A stretch of 52,609 bases of DNA from an uncultured Gemmiger sp. (GTDB lineage: Bacteria > Bacillota > Clostridia > Oscillospirales > Ruminococcaceae). The stretch spans positions 1 through 52,609 of the forward strand of contig CALXHN010000007.1 in the NCBI GenBank assembly GCA_944388105.1, written 5' to 3'. Below the pieces are notes generated by a model. That model did no database searches, had not been told where the DNA came from, and worked only from the letters and a program-made list of their open reading frames with translations. Both the position numbers and the translations under genes were made by a program. Positions 1 through 7,372 of the stretch are shown one piece after another (positions within the stretch are counted from its first letter, which is position 1; each line of letters begins with the position of its first letter).

Positions 1-72
1 CGAAGAGGCGCCCCTGCTAAGGGCGTAGGGTCTTAACGGGCCGCGAGGGTTCAAATCCCTCTTACTCCGCCA
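1..72 (+). tRNA. tRNA-Ser(GCU), 5' end outside the window
   Basis: The anticodon stem CGCCC (9-13) pairs with GGGCG (21-25) around the loop CTGCTAA, giving anticodon GCT at 16-18. A long variable arm follows (GGTC 29-32 with GGCC 39-42), as expected for serine. The T arm is GAGGG/CCCTC (45-49, 57-61) around TTCAAAT. The 3' acceptor strand ends with G69 and an encoded CCA at 70-72. The acceptor 5' strand and most of the D arm lie before base 1. Confidence 0.95.
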
Positions 73-125
73 AAAGAAAACCGCGTATACATGAGGAAAT
101 CTCATTGTTGCGCGGTTTTCTTTAT
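73..125 (+). terminator. Intrinsic terminator after tRNA-Ser
   Basis: Bases 73-85 (AAAAGAAAACCGCG region) pair with 111-123 (CGCGGTTTTCTTT), with a smaller inner hairpin ATGAG/CTCAT at 91-105. The 3' arm runs into T-rich sequence directly behind the CCA end. Confidence 0.8.
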
Positions 126-208
126 GTGTGATACTGCATAATAATGTAAAATACAGTATGAATTTAGGTTGTATTTGAGTCGTAAAGTCGTAAAAAAATC
201 GTATAAAC

Positions 209-252
209 AAAGCCCCCGACTTTCCGGAAATTCCGAACAGTTGGGGGCTTTT
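209..252 (-). terminator. Terminator of glnS
   Basis: On the minus strand, AAGCCCCC (250-242) pairs with GGGGGCTT (218-211 region), followed by a T-containing tail. It sits 30 bases past the glnS stop codon. Confidence 0.8.
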
Positions 253-281
253 CTATGGCCTATTTTGTATATTCAGATCAA

Positions 282-1946
282 TCAGTTCAATTTGAAGCTG
301 TCCTTCAGGATCACAATGCGGTTGTACACATGCGGATCATGGCTGTCCGGCGTGAAGTAACCGGTGCGCACGAACTGGAACCGTTCACCGGGCTGGGCGC
401 CTTCCAGGCTCTTTTCCAGCTTGGCATGGGGCATGACGGTGACGCTTTCCGGGTTCAGATAATCCTTGAAGTCGGCGTCGTCGGGGATGCTGTTCATGTT
501 GGCTTCGGTAAACAGCTTGTCATACAGGCGCACCTCGGCATCCACACAGTGTTCGCAGCTCACCCAATGGATGGTGCCGCGGACCTTGCGGCCATCGGCG
601 GGGTTGCCGTTGCGTGTTTCCAGGTCGGCCTCGGCGTGAATGGCGGTGATGTTACCCTCCGCATCCTTGTCCACGCCGGTGCAGCGCACCAGATAGGCAC
701 CCATCAGGCGGACTTCGCTGCCCAGGGTCAGGCGCTTGAACTTCGGCGGCGGGACCTCAAAGAAGTCACTGCGGTCGATCCAGACTTCCCTGGTGAAGGC
801 CACCTGCCGGGTGGAAGAATCGTTGGCCTCCCGGTTGGGGTTGTTGGGCAGGTCAAAATATTCGCAGCTGTCGGCGGGGTAGTTGTCGATGATCAGTTTG
901 ACCGGGTCCAGAACCGCCACGCGGCGCTGGGCGCTCAGTTCCAGCTCGGCGCGCAGCACAGCTTCCAGCTGACGCATGTCCACCAGACTGTCCGCCTTGG
1001 AGATGCCGGCGCCGCGTACGAACTCAAAGATGCTGGTGGGAGTGTAGCCCCGGCGGCGCAGACCGCTCAGAGTGGGCATGCGGGGATCGTCCCAGCCGTC
1101 CACAATGCCTTTTTCCACCAGTTCCCGCAGATACCGCTTGCTCATGACGGTGTTGGTCACGTTCAGGCGGGCAAACTCGCGCTGTTTGGGAAATTCGCCG
1201 CCGAAGATGTTCCGGATGACCCAGTCATACAGCGGGCGATGGTTCTCGAATTCCAGACTGCACAGGGAGTGGGTGATCCCCTCGATGGCGTCCTGGATGG
1301 GATGGGCAAAGTCGTACAGGGGATAGATGCACCACTTGTCGCCCTGGCGGTGATGATGCACGTGCTTGATGCGGTAGATGGCCGGATCACGCAGGTTCAT
1401 GTTGGGGCTGGCCAGATCGATCTTGGCGCGCAGGGTCTTTTCGCCGTCGGCAAACTCGCCGGCGCGCATGCGGCGGAACAGGTCCAGGTTCTCCTCCGGC
1501 GTGCGGTCACGGTAGGGGGAAGGCCGGCTGGGCTTGCCCGCATCGTTGCCGCGGTACTCCTGCATCTCTTCCCGGGTCAGGTCGTCCACATAGGCCTTGC
1601 CTTCTTTGATGAGTTTCTCAGCGTACTCGTAGCACTTTTCAAAGTAATCGCTGCCGTAGAAGATGCCACCGTTGGGTTCGGCGCCCAGCCACTTCAGATC
1701 GCGCAGGATGCTCTGCACATATTCGTCGTCTTCCCGGGCGGGGTTGGTATCGTCATAGCGCAGATTGAACTTGCCGCCGTAGGTTTTGGCCACCATGTAG
1801 TTGATGTAGATGGCCTTGGCGGAACCGATATGCAGGTAGCCGTTGGGTTCCGGCGGGAACCGGGTGTGGATCTCCTTGACCTTGCCTTCGGCCAGGTCGG
1901 CGTCGATGACCTCGGTTATAAAATTGGAAAATTTTTCTTCAGACAT
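282..1946 (-). CDS. glnS: Glutaminyl-tRNA synthetase
   Basis: Class I aminoacyl-tRNA synthetase of 554 residues that charges tRNA-Gln with glutamine in the cytoplasm. The catalytic fold shows the PPEPNGYLHIGSAK signature (HIGH-type motif at about residue 39) and a KMSKS-type VMSKRYL at about 265. The C-terminal half matches the GlnRS anticodon-binding beta-barrel and ends with the typical QFVRTGYF stretch. Length equals that of the E. coli enzyme. It has its own promoter in the 66-bp gap after tsaD and a terminator downstream. Many Bacillota lack GlnRS and make Gln-tRNA by the GatCAB route; GlnRS in Clostridia is generally attributed to transfer from other bacteria, so both routes could coexist here. 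Distinction from GltX rests on overall similarity to GlnRS and is firm. Confidence 0.97.
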   Translation of the reverse strand: MSEEKFSNFITEVIDADLAEGKVKEIHTRFPPEPNGYLHIGSAKAIYINYMVAKTYGGKFNLRYDDTNPAREDDEYVQSILRDLKWLGAEPNGGIFYGSDYFEKCYEYAEKLIKEGKAYVDDLTREEMQEYRGNDAGKPSRPSPYRDRTPEENLDLFRRMRAGEFADGEKTLRAKIDLASPNMNLRDPAIYRIKHVHHHRQGDKWCIYPLYDFAHPIQDAIEGITHSLCSLEFENHRPLYDWVIRNIFGGEFPKQREFARLNVTNTVMSKRYLRELVEKGIVDGWDDPRMPTLSGLRRRGYTPTSIFEFVRGAGISKADSLVDMRQLEAVLRAELELSAQRRVAVLDPVKLIIDNYPADSCEYFDLPNNPNREANDSSTRQVAFTREVWIDRSDFFEVPPPKFKRLTLGSEVRLMGAYLVRCTGVDKDAEGNITAIHAEADLETRNGNPADGRKVRGTIHWVSCEHCVDAEVRLYDKLFTEANMNSIPDDADFKDYLNPESVTVMPHAKLEKSLEGAQPGERFQFVRTGYFTPDSHDPHVYNRIVILKDSFKLN

Positions 1947-1979
1947 AATGACACCCCAAATCGAATGTTACAATCCCAT

Positions 1980-2008
1980 ATTTTACAATAAATGGCCGTA
2001 GAACGCAA
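1980..2008 (-). promoter_or_regulatory. Promoter of glnS
   Basis: On the minus strand TTGCGT (2008-2003), a 17-base spacer, and TAAAAT (1985-1980) lie in the tsaD-glnS gap, about 35 bases before the glnS start codon. This allows glnS expression independent of polA-tsaD. Confidence 0.6.
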
Positions 2009-2012
2009 CCCC

Positions 2013-3020
2013 TCACCGGTAGTCGATCTCCAGGGTAGGCAGGCCGTTGAGGGTCCAGTCGGCCAGGTTGTCGTCCAGATACTCATAATACCCTTGTGCT
2101 GCGATCATGGCTCCGTTGTCTCCGCAGTATTTCAGCTCGGGCAGATACACCTTGGCGCCAAGCTTCTGTACGCCGTCGTTCACCAGCTGGCGCAGCCGTC
2201 CGTTGGCTGCCACGCCGCCGGCAAGACAGACCGTCTTGGCGCCGTTGTCGGCTGCGGCGGCCAGAAGCTTCTTGGCCAGGATCTGGGCAATGCGCTCCTG
2301 GAAGCTGGCGGCCATATCGGGCACGCTCACCGTCTCGCCCCGCTGCTGAGCGTTGTGGACCTCGTTGACCACGGCGGTCTTCAGCCCGGAAAAACTCACG
2401 TTGTATTTGCCCTGTACATGGGGCACCGGCAGGCGATAGGCATGGGGGTCGCCGGTGCGGGCCGCCTGGGATACGCTGGGGCCGCCGGGGTAGGGCAGGC
2501 CCAGGGTGCGGGCGACCTTGTCAAAGGCTTCGCCGGCGGCATCGTCCACCGTGCGGCCCAGGATCTGATACCGGCACCAATCCTGCACCAGTACGATGTG
2601 GCTGTGCCCGCCGCTGGCCACCAGACACAGGAAAGGCGGCTTCAGGTCCGGGTGGGTCAGATAATTGGCCGCGATGTGGCCGCGCAGATGGTGCACCGGC
2701 ACCAGGGGCTTGCCGGCGGCGTAGGCCAGCCCTTTGGCAAAGTTGACCCCTACCAGCACAGCACCGATCAGCCCCGGCGCAAAGGTCACGGCCACGGCGT
2801 CGATGTCTGCCATGGTCAGGTTGGCATCCGCCAGGGCCTTTTCGGCCACGGCGCTGATGTTTTCCGCATGACGGCGGCTGGCGATCTCCGGCACCACGCC
2901 GCCGTACAGGGCCTGCTCGGCCACGCTGGTGGCAATGACGTTGGAGCAGACTTCCCGCCCATCCTTGACCACAGCGGCCGCGGTCTCGTCACAGGTGGAT
3001 TCAAATCCCAGTATATACAT
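2013..3020 (-). CDS. tsaD: tRNA N6-threonylcarbamoyladenosine transferase subunit TsaD
   Basis: 335-residue Kae1/Gcp/YgjD-family protein with an ASKHA ATPase fold. It transfers the threonylcarbamoyl group to A37 of ANN-decoding tRNAs, working with TsaB, TsaC and TsaE. The N-terminus LGFESTCDET is the family signature, and the metal-binding HxxxH (H111, H115 in HHLRGH) is intact, as are the phosphate-binding SGGHSH and the C-terminal GGVAANxxLR. It starts 25 bases after the polA stop codon, so the two are probably co-transcribed. No tsaB or tsaE is visible in this window. Confidence 0.97.
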   Translation of the reverse strand: MYILGFESTCDETAAAVVKDGREVCSNVIATSVAEQALYGGVVPEIASRRHAENISAVAEKALADANLTMADIDAVAVTFAPGLIGAVLVGVNFAKGLAYAAGKPLVPVHHLRGHIAANYLTHPDLKPPFLCLVASGGHSHIVLVQDWCRYQILGRTVDDAAGEAFDKVARTLGLPYPGGPSVSQAARTGDPHAYRLPVPHVQGKYNVSFSGLKTAVVNEVHNAQQRGETVSVPDMAASFQERIAQILAKKLLAAAADNGAKTVCLAGGVAANGRLRQLVNDGVQKLGAKVYLPELKYCGDNGAMIAAQGYYEYLDDNLADWTLNGLPTLEIDYR

Positions 3021-3045
3021 AAAAATCCCAGTCCTCTTTTTATAT

Positions 3046-5562
3046 TCAGTGTGCTTCCAGCCAGGTCTTGCCGGTTCCCACCTCGGCGGTCAGGGGCACG
3101 CGGTACTGCACCACCTGCTCCATCTCCTGCTTCAGCAGGGCCTTGACCTGTTCCACTTCCTCCAGCGGTGCTTCCACAATCAGTTCGTCGTGCACCTGCA
3201 AGAGCAGCCGGGACCGCAGGCCTTCGTCCCGCAGCCGCTGCCACACATGGACCATGGCCAGCTTGATGATGTCCGCGGCCGTTCCCTGGATGGGGGTGTT
3301 GCGGGCCATCCGCTCGCCGGAACTGCGCACCTGGAAGTTGGAACTGGCCAGCTCGGGCAAAGGCCGGCGGCGGCCGAAGAGGGTCTCCACATATCCCTTT
3401 TCCTTGGCGTGGGCAATGCAGTCTTTCATATATCCGTCCACACTGGGGAAGGTGTTCAGATAGGTCTGCAAAAACCGTTCGGCTTCCTTCACCGGAATGT
3501 TCAGGTCCTTACCCAGGGAGAAGGCCCCCTTGCCGTACATGATGCCGAAGTTGATGGCCTTGGCAGCGCTGCGCAGCTCGTGGGTGACTTCCTCTTCCGG
3601 AATGTGGTAGATCTTGGCCGCGGTGGAGCGGTGGATGTCCGCCCCGGAGGCGAAGGCATGGCACATGGCCTCGTCGCCGGTGATGTGGGCCAGGATCCGC
3701 AGCTCGATCTGGGAATAGTCGGCATCCACCAGGGTGCAGCCCTCCCCGGCCACAAAGTAGCCCCGAAGACGGCTGCCCAGCTCGGTGCGGATGGGAATGT
3801 TCTGCAGATTGGGTTCGGTGGAGCTGATGCGCCCGGTGCGGGCTTCGGTCTGGATGAAGGTGGAATGGATGCGCCCGTCCGGCCCCTGGGCTTTCAGCAG
3901 TCCCTCCACATAGGTGGAAAGCAGCTTGGCATAGGTGCGGTATTTCAGGATGTCGTCCACCACTTCGCTGTAGGGGCGCAGGCTTTCCAGCGTCTCGGCG
4001 TCGGTGGAATACCCGCTCTTGGTCTTTTTGCGGGGCGGCAGCCCCAGCTTGTCAAACAGGGCTTCGGCCAGCTGTTTGGGACTGTTCAGATTGAACTCAT
4101 ACCCCACGGCGTTGTAGATGCGCCGCAGAATCCCGTCCAGTTCCGCCCGCAGACTGTCCCCGAAAGCGCGGATGCCCTCGGCGTCCACCGCAAAGCCAAT
4201 GCGTTCCATGTCCGCCAGCACCCGGGCCAGGGGCAGTTCCATCTCGGCCAGCAGCCTGTGCTGCCCCTGCTCATCCAGGTGTTGGGCCAGGGTGTCGCAC
4301 ACAGCGGCCAGCACGCCGGCATCCGGGTATTCCTCGCAGGCAAAGGCAGGGGCAACACCGTATTCTGCCGCCAGAGGCGCTACCTGGTAATCACTGGCGG
4401 ACGGATTCAAAAGGTAAGCGGCCAGCTTGCCGTCAAACCGGATGGCGGCTCCCACGCCGCCGTGCTCCAAGGCCAGCCGGTACAAAGGCTTGGCATCAAA
4501 CACAAACAGATCGGCGCTGCTGTCCAGCAGTCCGGACAGGCGGCTTTCGTCCAGGGCGAACACCTCGCTGCCCTGCACGGCATACCAGGCCCCGCCCTCC
4601 TTACCGGCGGTGCAGGCCAGATAATACCGGCCTTCCGGCACCAGAGGCAGGGCAGAGGCGGTCACCTTCGGCAGTTCTTCCTGGGGTTGTTCGGCGGATT
4701 CCGCCTGGTTCAGCCCCCAGCGGGCGGCCAGCTTGTGCATTTCCAGTTCCGCCAGCAGCTTGGCTGCGGCGGCGGGGTCCCCCTTGGTCCGGCGGTAATG
4801 CTCCGGGTCGGTGTCAATGGGGGCATCCCGGCGGATGGTGCCCAGCATGTGGGAGAGGTCGGCCATCTCCCGGGAAGCTGCCAGCTTTTCCCGCTGCTTG
4901 GGTTTGATGGCCTTGTCATCCAGATGCTCGTACACCCCTTCCAGGCTGCCGAACTTCTGGACAAGAGCCAGGGCGGTCTTTTCGCCGATTCCCGGCACGC
5001 CCGGAATGTTGTCCGAGGAATCCCCCATCAGGCTCTTCACTTCAATGAGCTGAATGGGCTCCACCCCGTACTTTTCCCGGATGGCGGCCGGATCCATGAC
5101 AAGAGTCTCCTTGTTGGTGGCAAGCAGAACGGTGGTGTTGTCGTCCACCAGCTGCAGGCTGTCCCGGTCCCCGGTGGCCAGCAGGGTCTGTCCGCCGGCG
5201 GCCTCACAGGCGGCGGACAGGGTGCCCAGGATGTCGTCGGCTTCCCATCCGGCCAGACTCACCTGGGCAAATCCCAGGTCGGTGAGCAGCTGCTTCATCA
5301 CCGGCATCTGCTCGGCCAGTTCGGGGGGCATACCGTGACGGGTGGCCTTGTACCCGTCAAAGGCGTTGTGGCGGAAGGTGGGGGCGCGTTCGTCCCAGGC
5401 AATGGCCACGGCGTCGGGGCTGTGGTTTGCCAGCAGATTCAGAAGAATATTCTGGAATCCGAAAATGGCATTGGTGTACTTTCCGTCCTTGGTGGTCAGT
5501 ACCCGAATGCCGAAAAATGCGCGGTTCAAAAGGCTGTTGCCATCCAGTACCAGCAGTTTCAT
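3046..5562 (-). CDS. polA: DNA polymerase I
   Basis: 838-residue family A polymerase for gap filling, RNA primer removal and repair. Residues 1 to about 290 are the 5'-3' exonuclease (starts with LVLDGNSLLNRAFFG, with conserved acidic clusters). Residues about 300-460 occupy the place of the 3'-5' proofreading domain but I cannot find the ExoI-III acidic motifs there, as in Bacillus and Thermus enzymes. The polymerase domain carries motif A DADYSQIELR (about 612), motif B with RSAAKAINFGIMYG (about 670) and motif C VHDELIVEA (about 790). The start ATG sits behind a GGAGGA-type site. First gene of a probable polA-tsaD unit. Confidence 0.97.
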   Translation of the reverse strand: MKLLVLDGNSLLNRAFFGIRVLTTKDGKYTNAIFGFQNILLNLLANHSPDAVAIAWDERAPTFRHNAFDGYKATRHGMPPELAEQMPVMKQLLTDLGFAQVSLAGWEADDILGTLSAACEAAGGQTLLATGDRDSLQLVDDNTTVLLATNKETLVMDPAAIREKYGVEPIQLIEVKSLMGDSSDNIPGVPGIGEKTALALVQKFGSLEGVYEHLDDKAIKPKQREKLAASREMADLSHMLGTIRRDAPIDTDPEHYRRTKGDPAAAAKLLAELEMHKLAARWGLNQAESAEQPQEELPKVTASALPLVPEGRYYLACTAGKEGGAWYAVQGSEVFALDESRLSGLLDSSADLFVFDAKPLYRLALEHGGVGAAIRFDGKLAAYLLNPSASDYQVAPLAAEYGVAPAFACEEYPDAGVLAAVCDTLAQHLDEQGQHRLLAEMELPLARVLADMERIGFAVDAEGIRAFGDSLRAELDGILRRIYNAVGYEFNLNSPKQLAEALFDKLGLPPRKKTKSGYSTDAETLESLRPYSEVVDDILKYRTYAKLLSTYVEGLLKAQGPDGRIHSTFIQTEARTGRISSTEPNLQNIPIRTELGSRLRGYFVAGEGCTLVDADYSQIELRILAHITGDEAMCHAFASGADIHRSTAAKIYHIPEEEVTHELRSAAKAINFGIMYGKGAFSLGKDLNIPVKEAERFLQTYLNTFPSVDGYMKDCIAHAKEKGYVETLFGRRRPLPELASSNFQVRSSGERMARNTPIQGTAADIIKLAMVHVWQRLRDEGLRSRLLLQVHDELIVEAPLEEVEQVKALLKQEMEQVVQYRVPLTAEVGTGKTWLEAH

Positions 5563-5617
5563 TTTGTCCTCCGTTGTAAAAGTTCGGCTGAAACAGCCGG
5601 AACCAGTATATCACAAA

Positions 5618-5646
5618 TTGCGAACTTGTGGGGAGTGTGGTACAAT
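5618..5646 (+). promoter_or_regulatory. Promoter of the dihydrouridine synthase gene
   Basis: TTGCGA (5618-5623), a 17-base spacer and TACAAT (5641-5646), 52 bases before the start codon, in the divergent gap shared with polA. Confidence 0.7.
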
Positions 5647-5697
5647 AATCTGACCGGGCGCACGGCGCCCGTACCGTTTTGTAAGAAAGAGGTCCCC

Positions 5698-6675
5698 ATG
5701 CAGTTACGAAACCTGAATATCCCGGCGGGAGCGGTGTTCGCCCCCATGGCCGGATTATCCGACGCCGCCTGCCGGCATCTTATGATGCGGCACGGTGCGG
5801 CCTGGAGCGTCAGCGAGATGGCCAGTGCCAAGGCCATCACCTTCGGCGATCATAAAAGTGTGCAGCTTTTGCGGGATGATGCCCCCGGCGGGGTATATGC
5901 CATCCAGCTGTTCGGCAACGAGCCGGAGATCCTGGCCCATGCCATTGCCATTGTGCGGGAAAAGGGCGTCAAATTCGATATCCTGGATATCAATATGGGA
6001 TGTCCGGCGCCCAAAATCACCGGCAGCGGAGCGGGCAGCAAACTGATGCTGGACCCGGATCTGTGCGGGGCCATGGTCAAAGCCGCCCGACAGGCTCTGG
6101 GCCCGGATACCCCTCTCACCGTCAAGATGCGCATCGGCTGGGACGAGGAACACCTGACCGGTCCCCGGGTGGCTGCTGCCTGTGAGGAAAATGGCGCCGA
6201 CCTTCTGGTGGTGCACGGCCGCACCCGGGAACAGATGTACATCCCGCCGGTGAACGTGGAAGCCATCGCCGAGATGAAAAGGGCGGTGTCCATCCCGGTA
6301 CTGGCCAACGGCGACATCACCACCGCCGAGGGCGCCATGGAGATGATGGAACGCACCGGCTGTGACGGTGTCATGATCGGCCGGGGCGCCTTGGGGGATC
6401 CCTGGCTGTTTGAGCGGGTGCGGGCTGCCATGCTGGGTCAGCCCCAGCCGGCGGAGCCCACCCTCAACCAGCGGATGACCGCCCTTCGCAACCAGATCTA
6501 CGAAATGTGTGAGGAAAAAGGGGAGTGGGCGGCCATGCCCCAGGCCCGCAGTCAGGCCATGCATTATATGAAAGGTCTGCGCGGGGCGGCCGCCCTGCGC
6601 CGTGCCTGTGCCACCCTGTCTCATTTTGAGGATGTGGACAAACTCATCGACGCGGTCTACCGCTGTCAGGAGTAA
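5698..6675 (+). CDS. dus: tRNA-dihydrouridine synthase (DusB-like)
   Basis: 325-residue FMN enzyme that reduces uridines in the tRNA D-loop with NADPH. A TIM barrel is visible: APMAGLSD at the N-terminus (FMN binding), the catalytic cysteine in NMGCPAPK, the KMRIGWD and VVHGRTREQ segments, and GDI/IGRGALGDPW near the C-terminal end, which bind flavin phosphate. The start ATG is chosen because GAAAGAGG lies 5 bases upstream and the family usually begins LxxxxxAPMAG. The frame stays open far upstream only because it runs antisense to polA. It ends 3 bases before the convergent nucleotidase gene, with no clear terminator between them. Confidence 0.95.
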   Translation: MQLRNLNIPAGAVFAPMAGLSDAACRHLMMRHGAAWSVSEMASAKAITFGDHKSVQLLRDDAPGGVYAIQLFGNEPEILAHAIAIVREKGVKFDILDINMGCPAPKITGSGAGSKLMLDPDLCGAMVKAARQALGPDTPLTVKMRIGWDEEHLTGPRVAAACEENGADLLVVHGRTREQMYIPPVNVEAIAEMKRAVSIPVLANGDITTAEGAMEMMERTGCDGVMIGRGALGDPWLFERVRAAMLGQPQPAEPTLNQRMTALRNQIYEMCEEKGEWAAMPQARSQAMHYMKGLRGAAALRRACATLSHFEDVDKLIDAVYRCQE

Positions 6676-6678
6676 GGC

Positions 6679-7281
6679 TCAGAACCGTCCCCGGGTCAGC
6701 TCGTCCAGGTTCTGGGTGTAGCAGGGGAGCATGTGCTCCATGAAATAGTCGGCTTCCGGACAGTGCATGTCCACCAGCGCCTGACGCTGCTGCGCCATGG
6801 CCGCCTCGAATTCCCGGTTGCCGGCCTGACTTTCCTCTATGCACTTGATCAGGGCCGAAAGCCGGTCCGCCGCTTTCAGCAGTTTGCGCTCCGCATCGGA
6901 AAGCACGGTCCCGGTCAGATACAGCACCCCGGTGTTCTGCAATTCCGGGGGCAGCAGTCCGGCCATAGCCCGGGCGCTCTCCGCCTCCACTGCCTTGTAG
7001 GCGGTGCGCAGGGCATCGTTCTTGTATTTTACCGGCGTGGGCATGTCTCCGGTCAGGATCTCCGGGGCATCGTGGTACAGTGCCGCGGTGGCCACCGTGT
7101 CCGGTCGGATGCCGGCTCCCGTACCGGTGCAGTTCTGGGCGATCAGGCACAGGGTGTGGGCGATGAGAGCCGTGTCGGCGGTGTGTTCGCTCAGGCTTTC
7201 GGGCCGGCCATTGCGCATCAAAGCCCATCGTGTGATGTATTTCATCCGCCCCAGCAGGGCGTTGAAGGGAAACGTTTTCAT
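6679..7281 (-). CDS. HD-domain 5'-deoxynucleotidase (YfbR-like)
   Basis: 200-residue HD-domain phosphohydrolase. The segment MKYITRWALMRN followed by ESLSEHTADTALIAH is typical of YfbR, which removes the 5' phosphate from deoxynucleoside monophosphates. The metal-binding residues are seen as H in SEHT, the HD pair in ALYHDAPE, and the downstream aspartate in LKAADRLSAL. The chosen start ATG has AGAAAGGA 8 bases upstream and an extended -10 promoter further up. It is convergent with dus and divergent from the YfhO-type gene. The substrate is inferred from family membership only. Confidence 0.88.
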   Translation of the reverse strand: MKTFPFNALLGRMKYITRWALMRNGRPESLSEHTADTALIAHTLCLIAQNCTGTGAGIRPDTVATAALYHDAPEILTGDMPTPVKYKNDALRTAYKAVEAESARAMAGLLPPELQNTGVLYLTGTVLSDAERKLLKAADRLSALIKCIEESQAGNREFEAAMAQQRQALVDMHCPEADYFMEHMLPCYTQNLDELTRGRF

Positions 7282-7312
7282 CTGAGCAGATCCTTTCTGA
7301 AACAATAGATTC

Positions 7313-7321
7313 AGTATACCA
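7313..7321 (-). promoter_or_regulatory. Extended -10 element of the YfbR-like gene
   Basis: Minus-strand TGG immediately before TATACT forms an extended -10, 32 bases ahead of the start codon. The -35 (TTTTCC at 17 bases) is weak. Confidence 0.5.
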
Positions 7322-7372
7322 CATTCCCCGGCGTTGGAAAACGGTTTTTTCCGTCCAAAGGAGGGTTTTTCC

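Noticed and set aside
255-1991. Long plus-strand open frame of 578 codons
   Set aside because: Antisense to glnS, which has clear class I synthetase motifs; the frame stays open because of high GC.
2929-5697. Apparent N-terminal extension of the dihydrouridine synthase
   Set aside because: It is antisense to polA; the real start at 5698 has a ribosome site and its own promoter.
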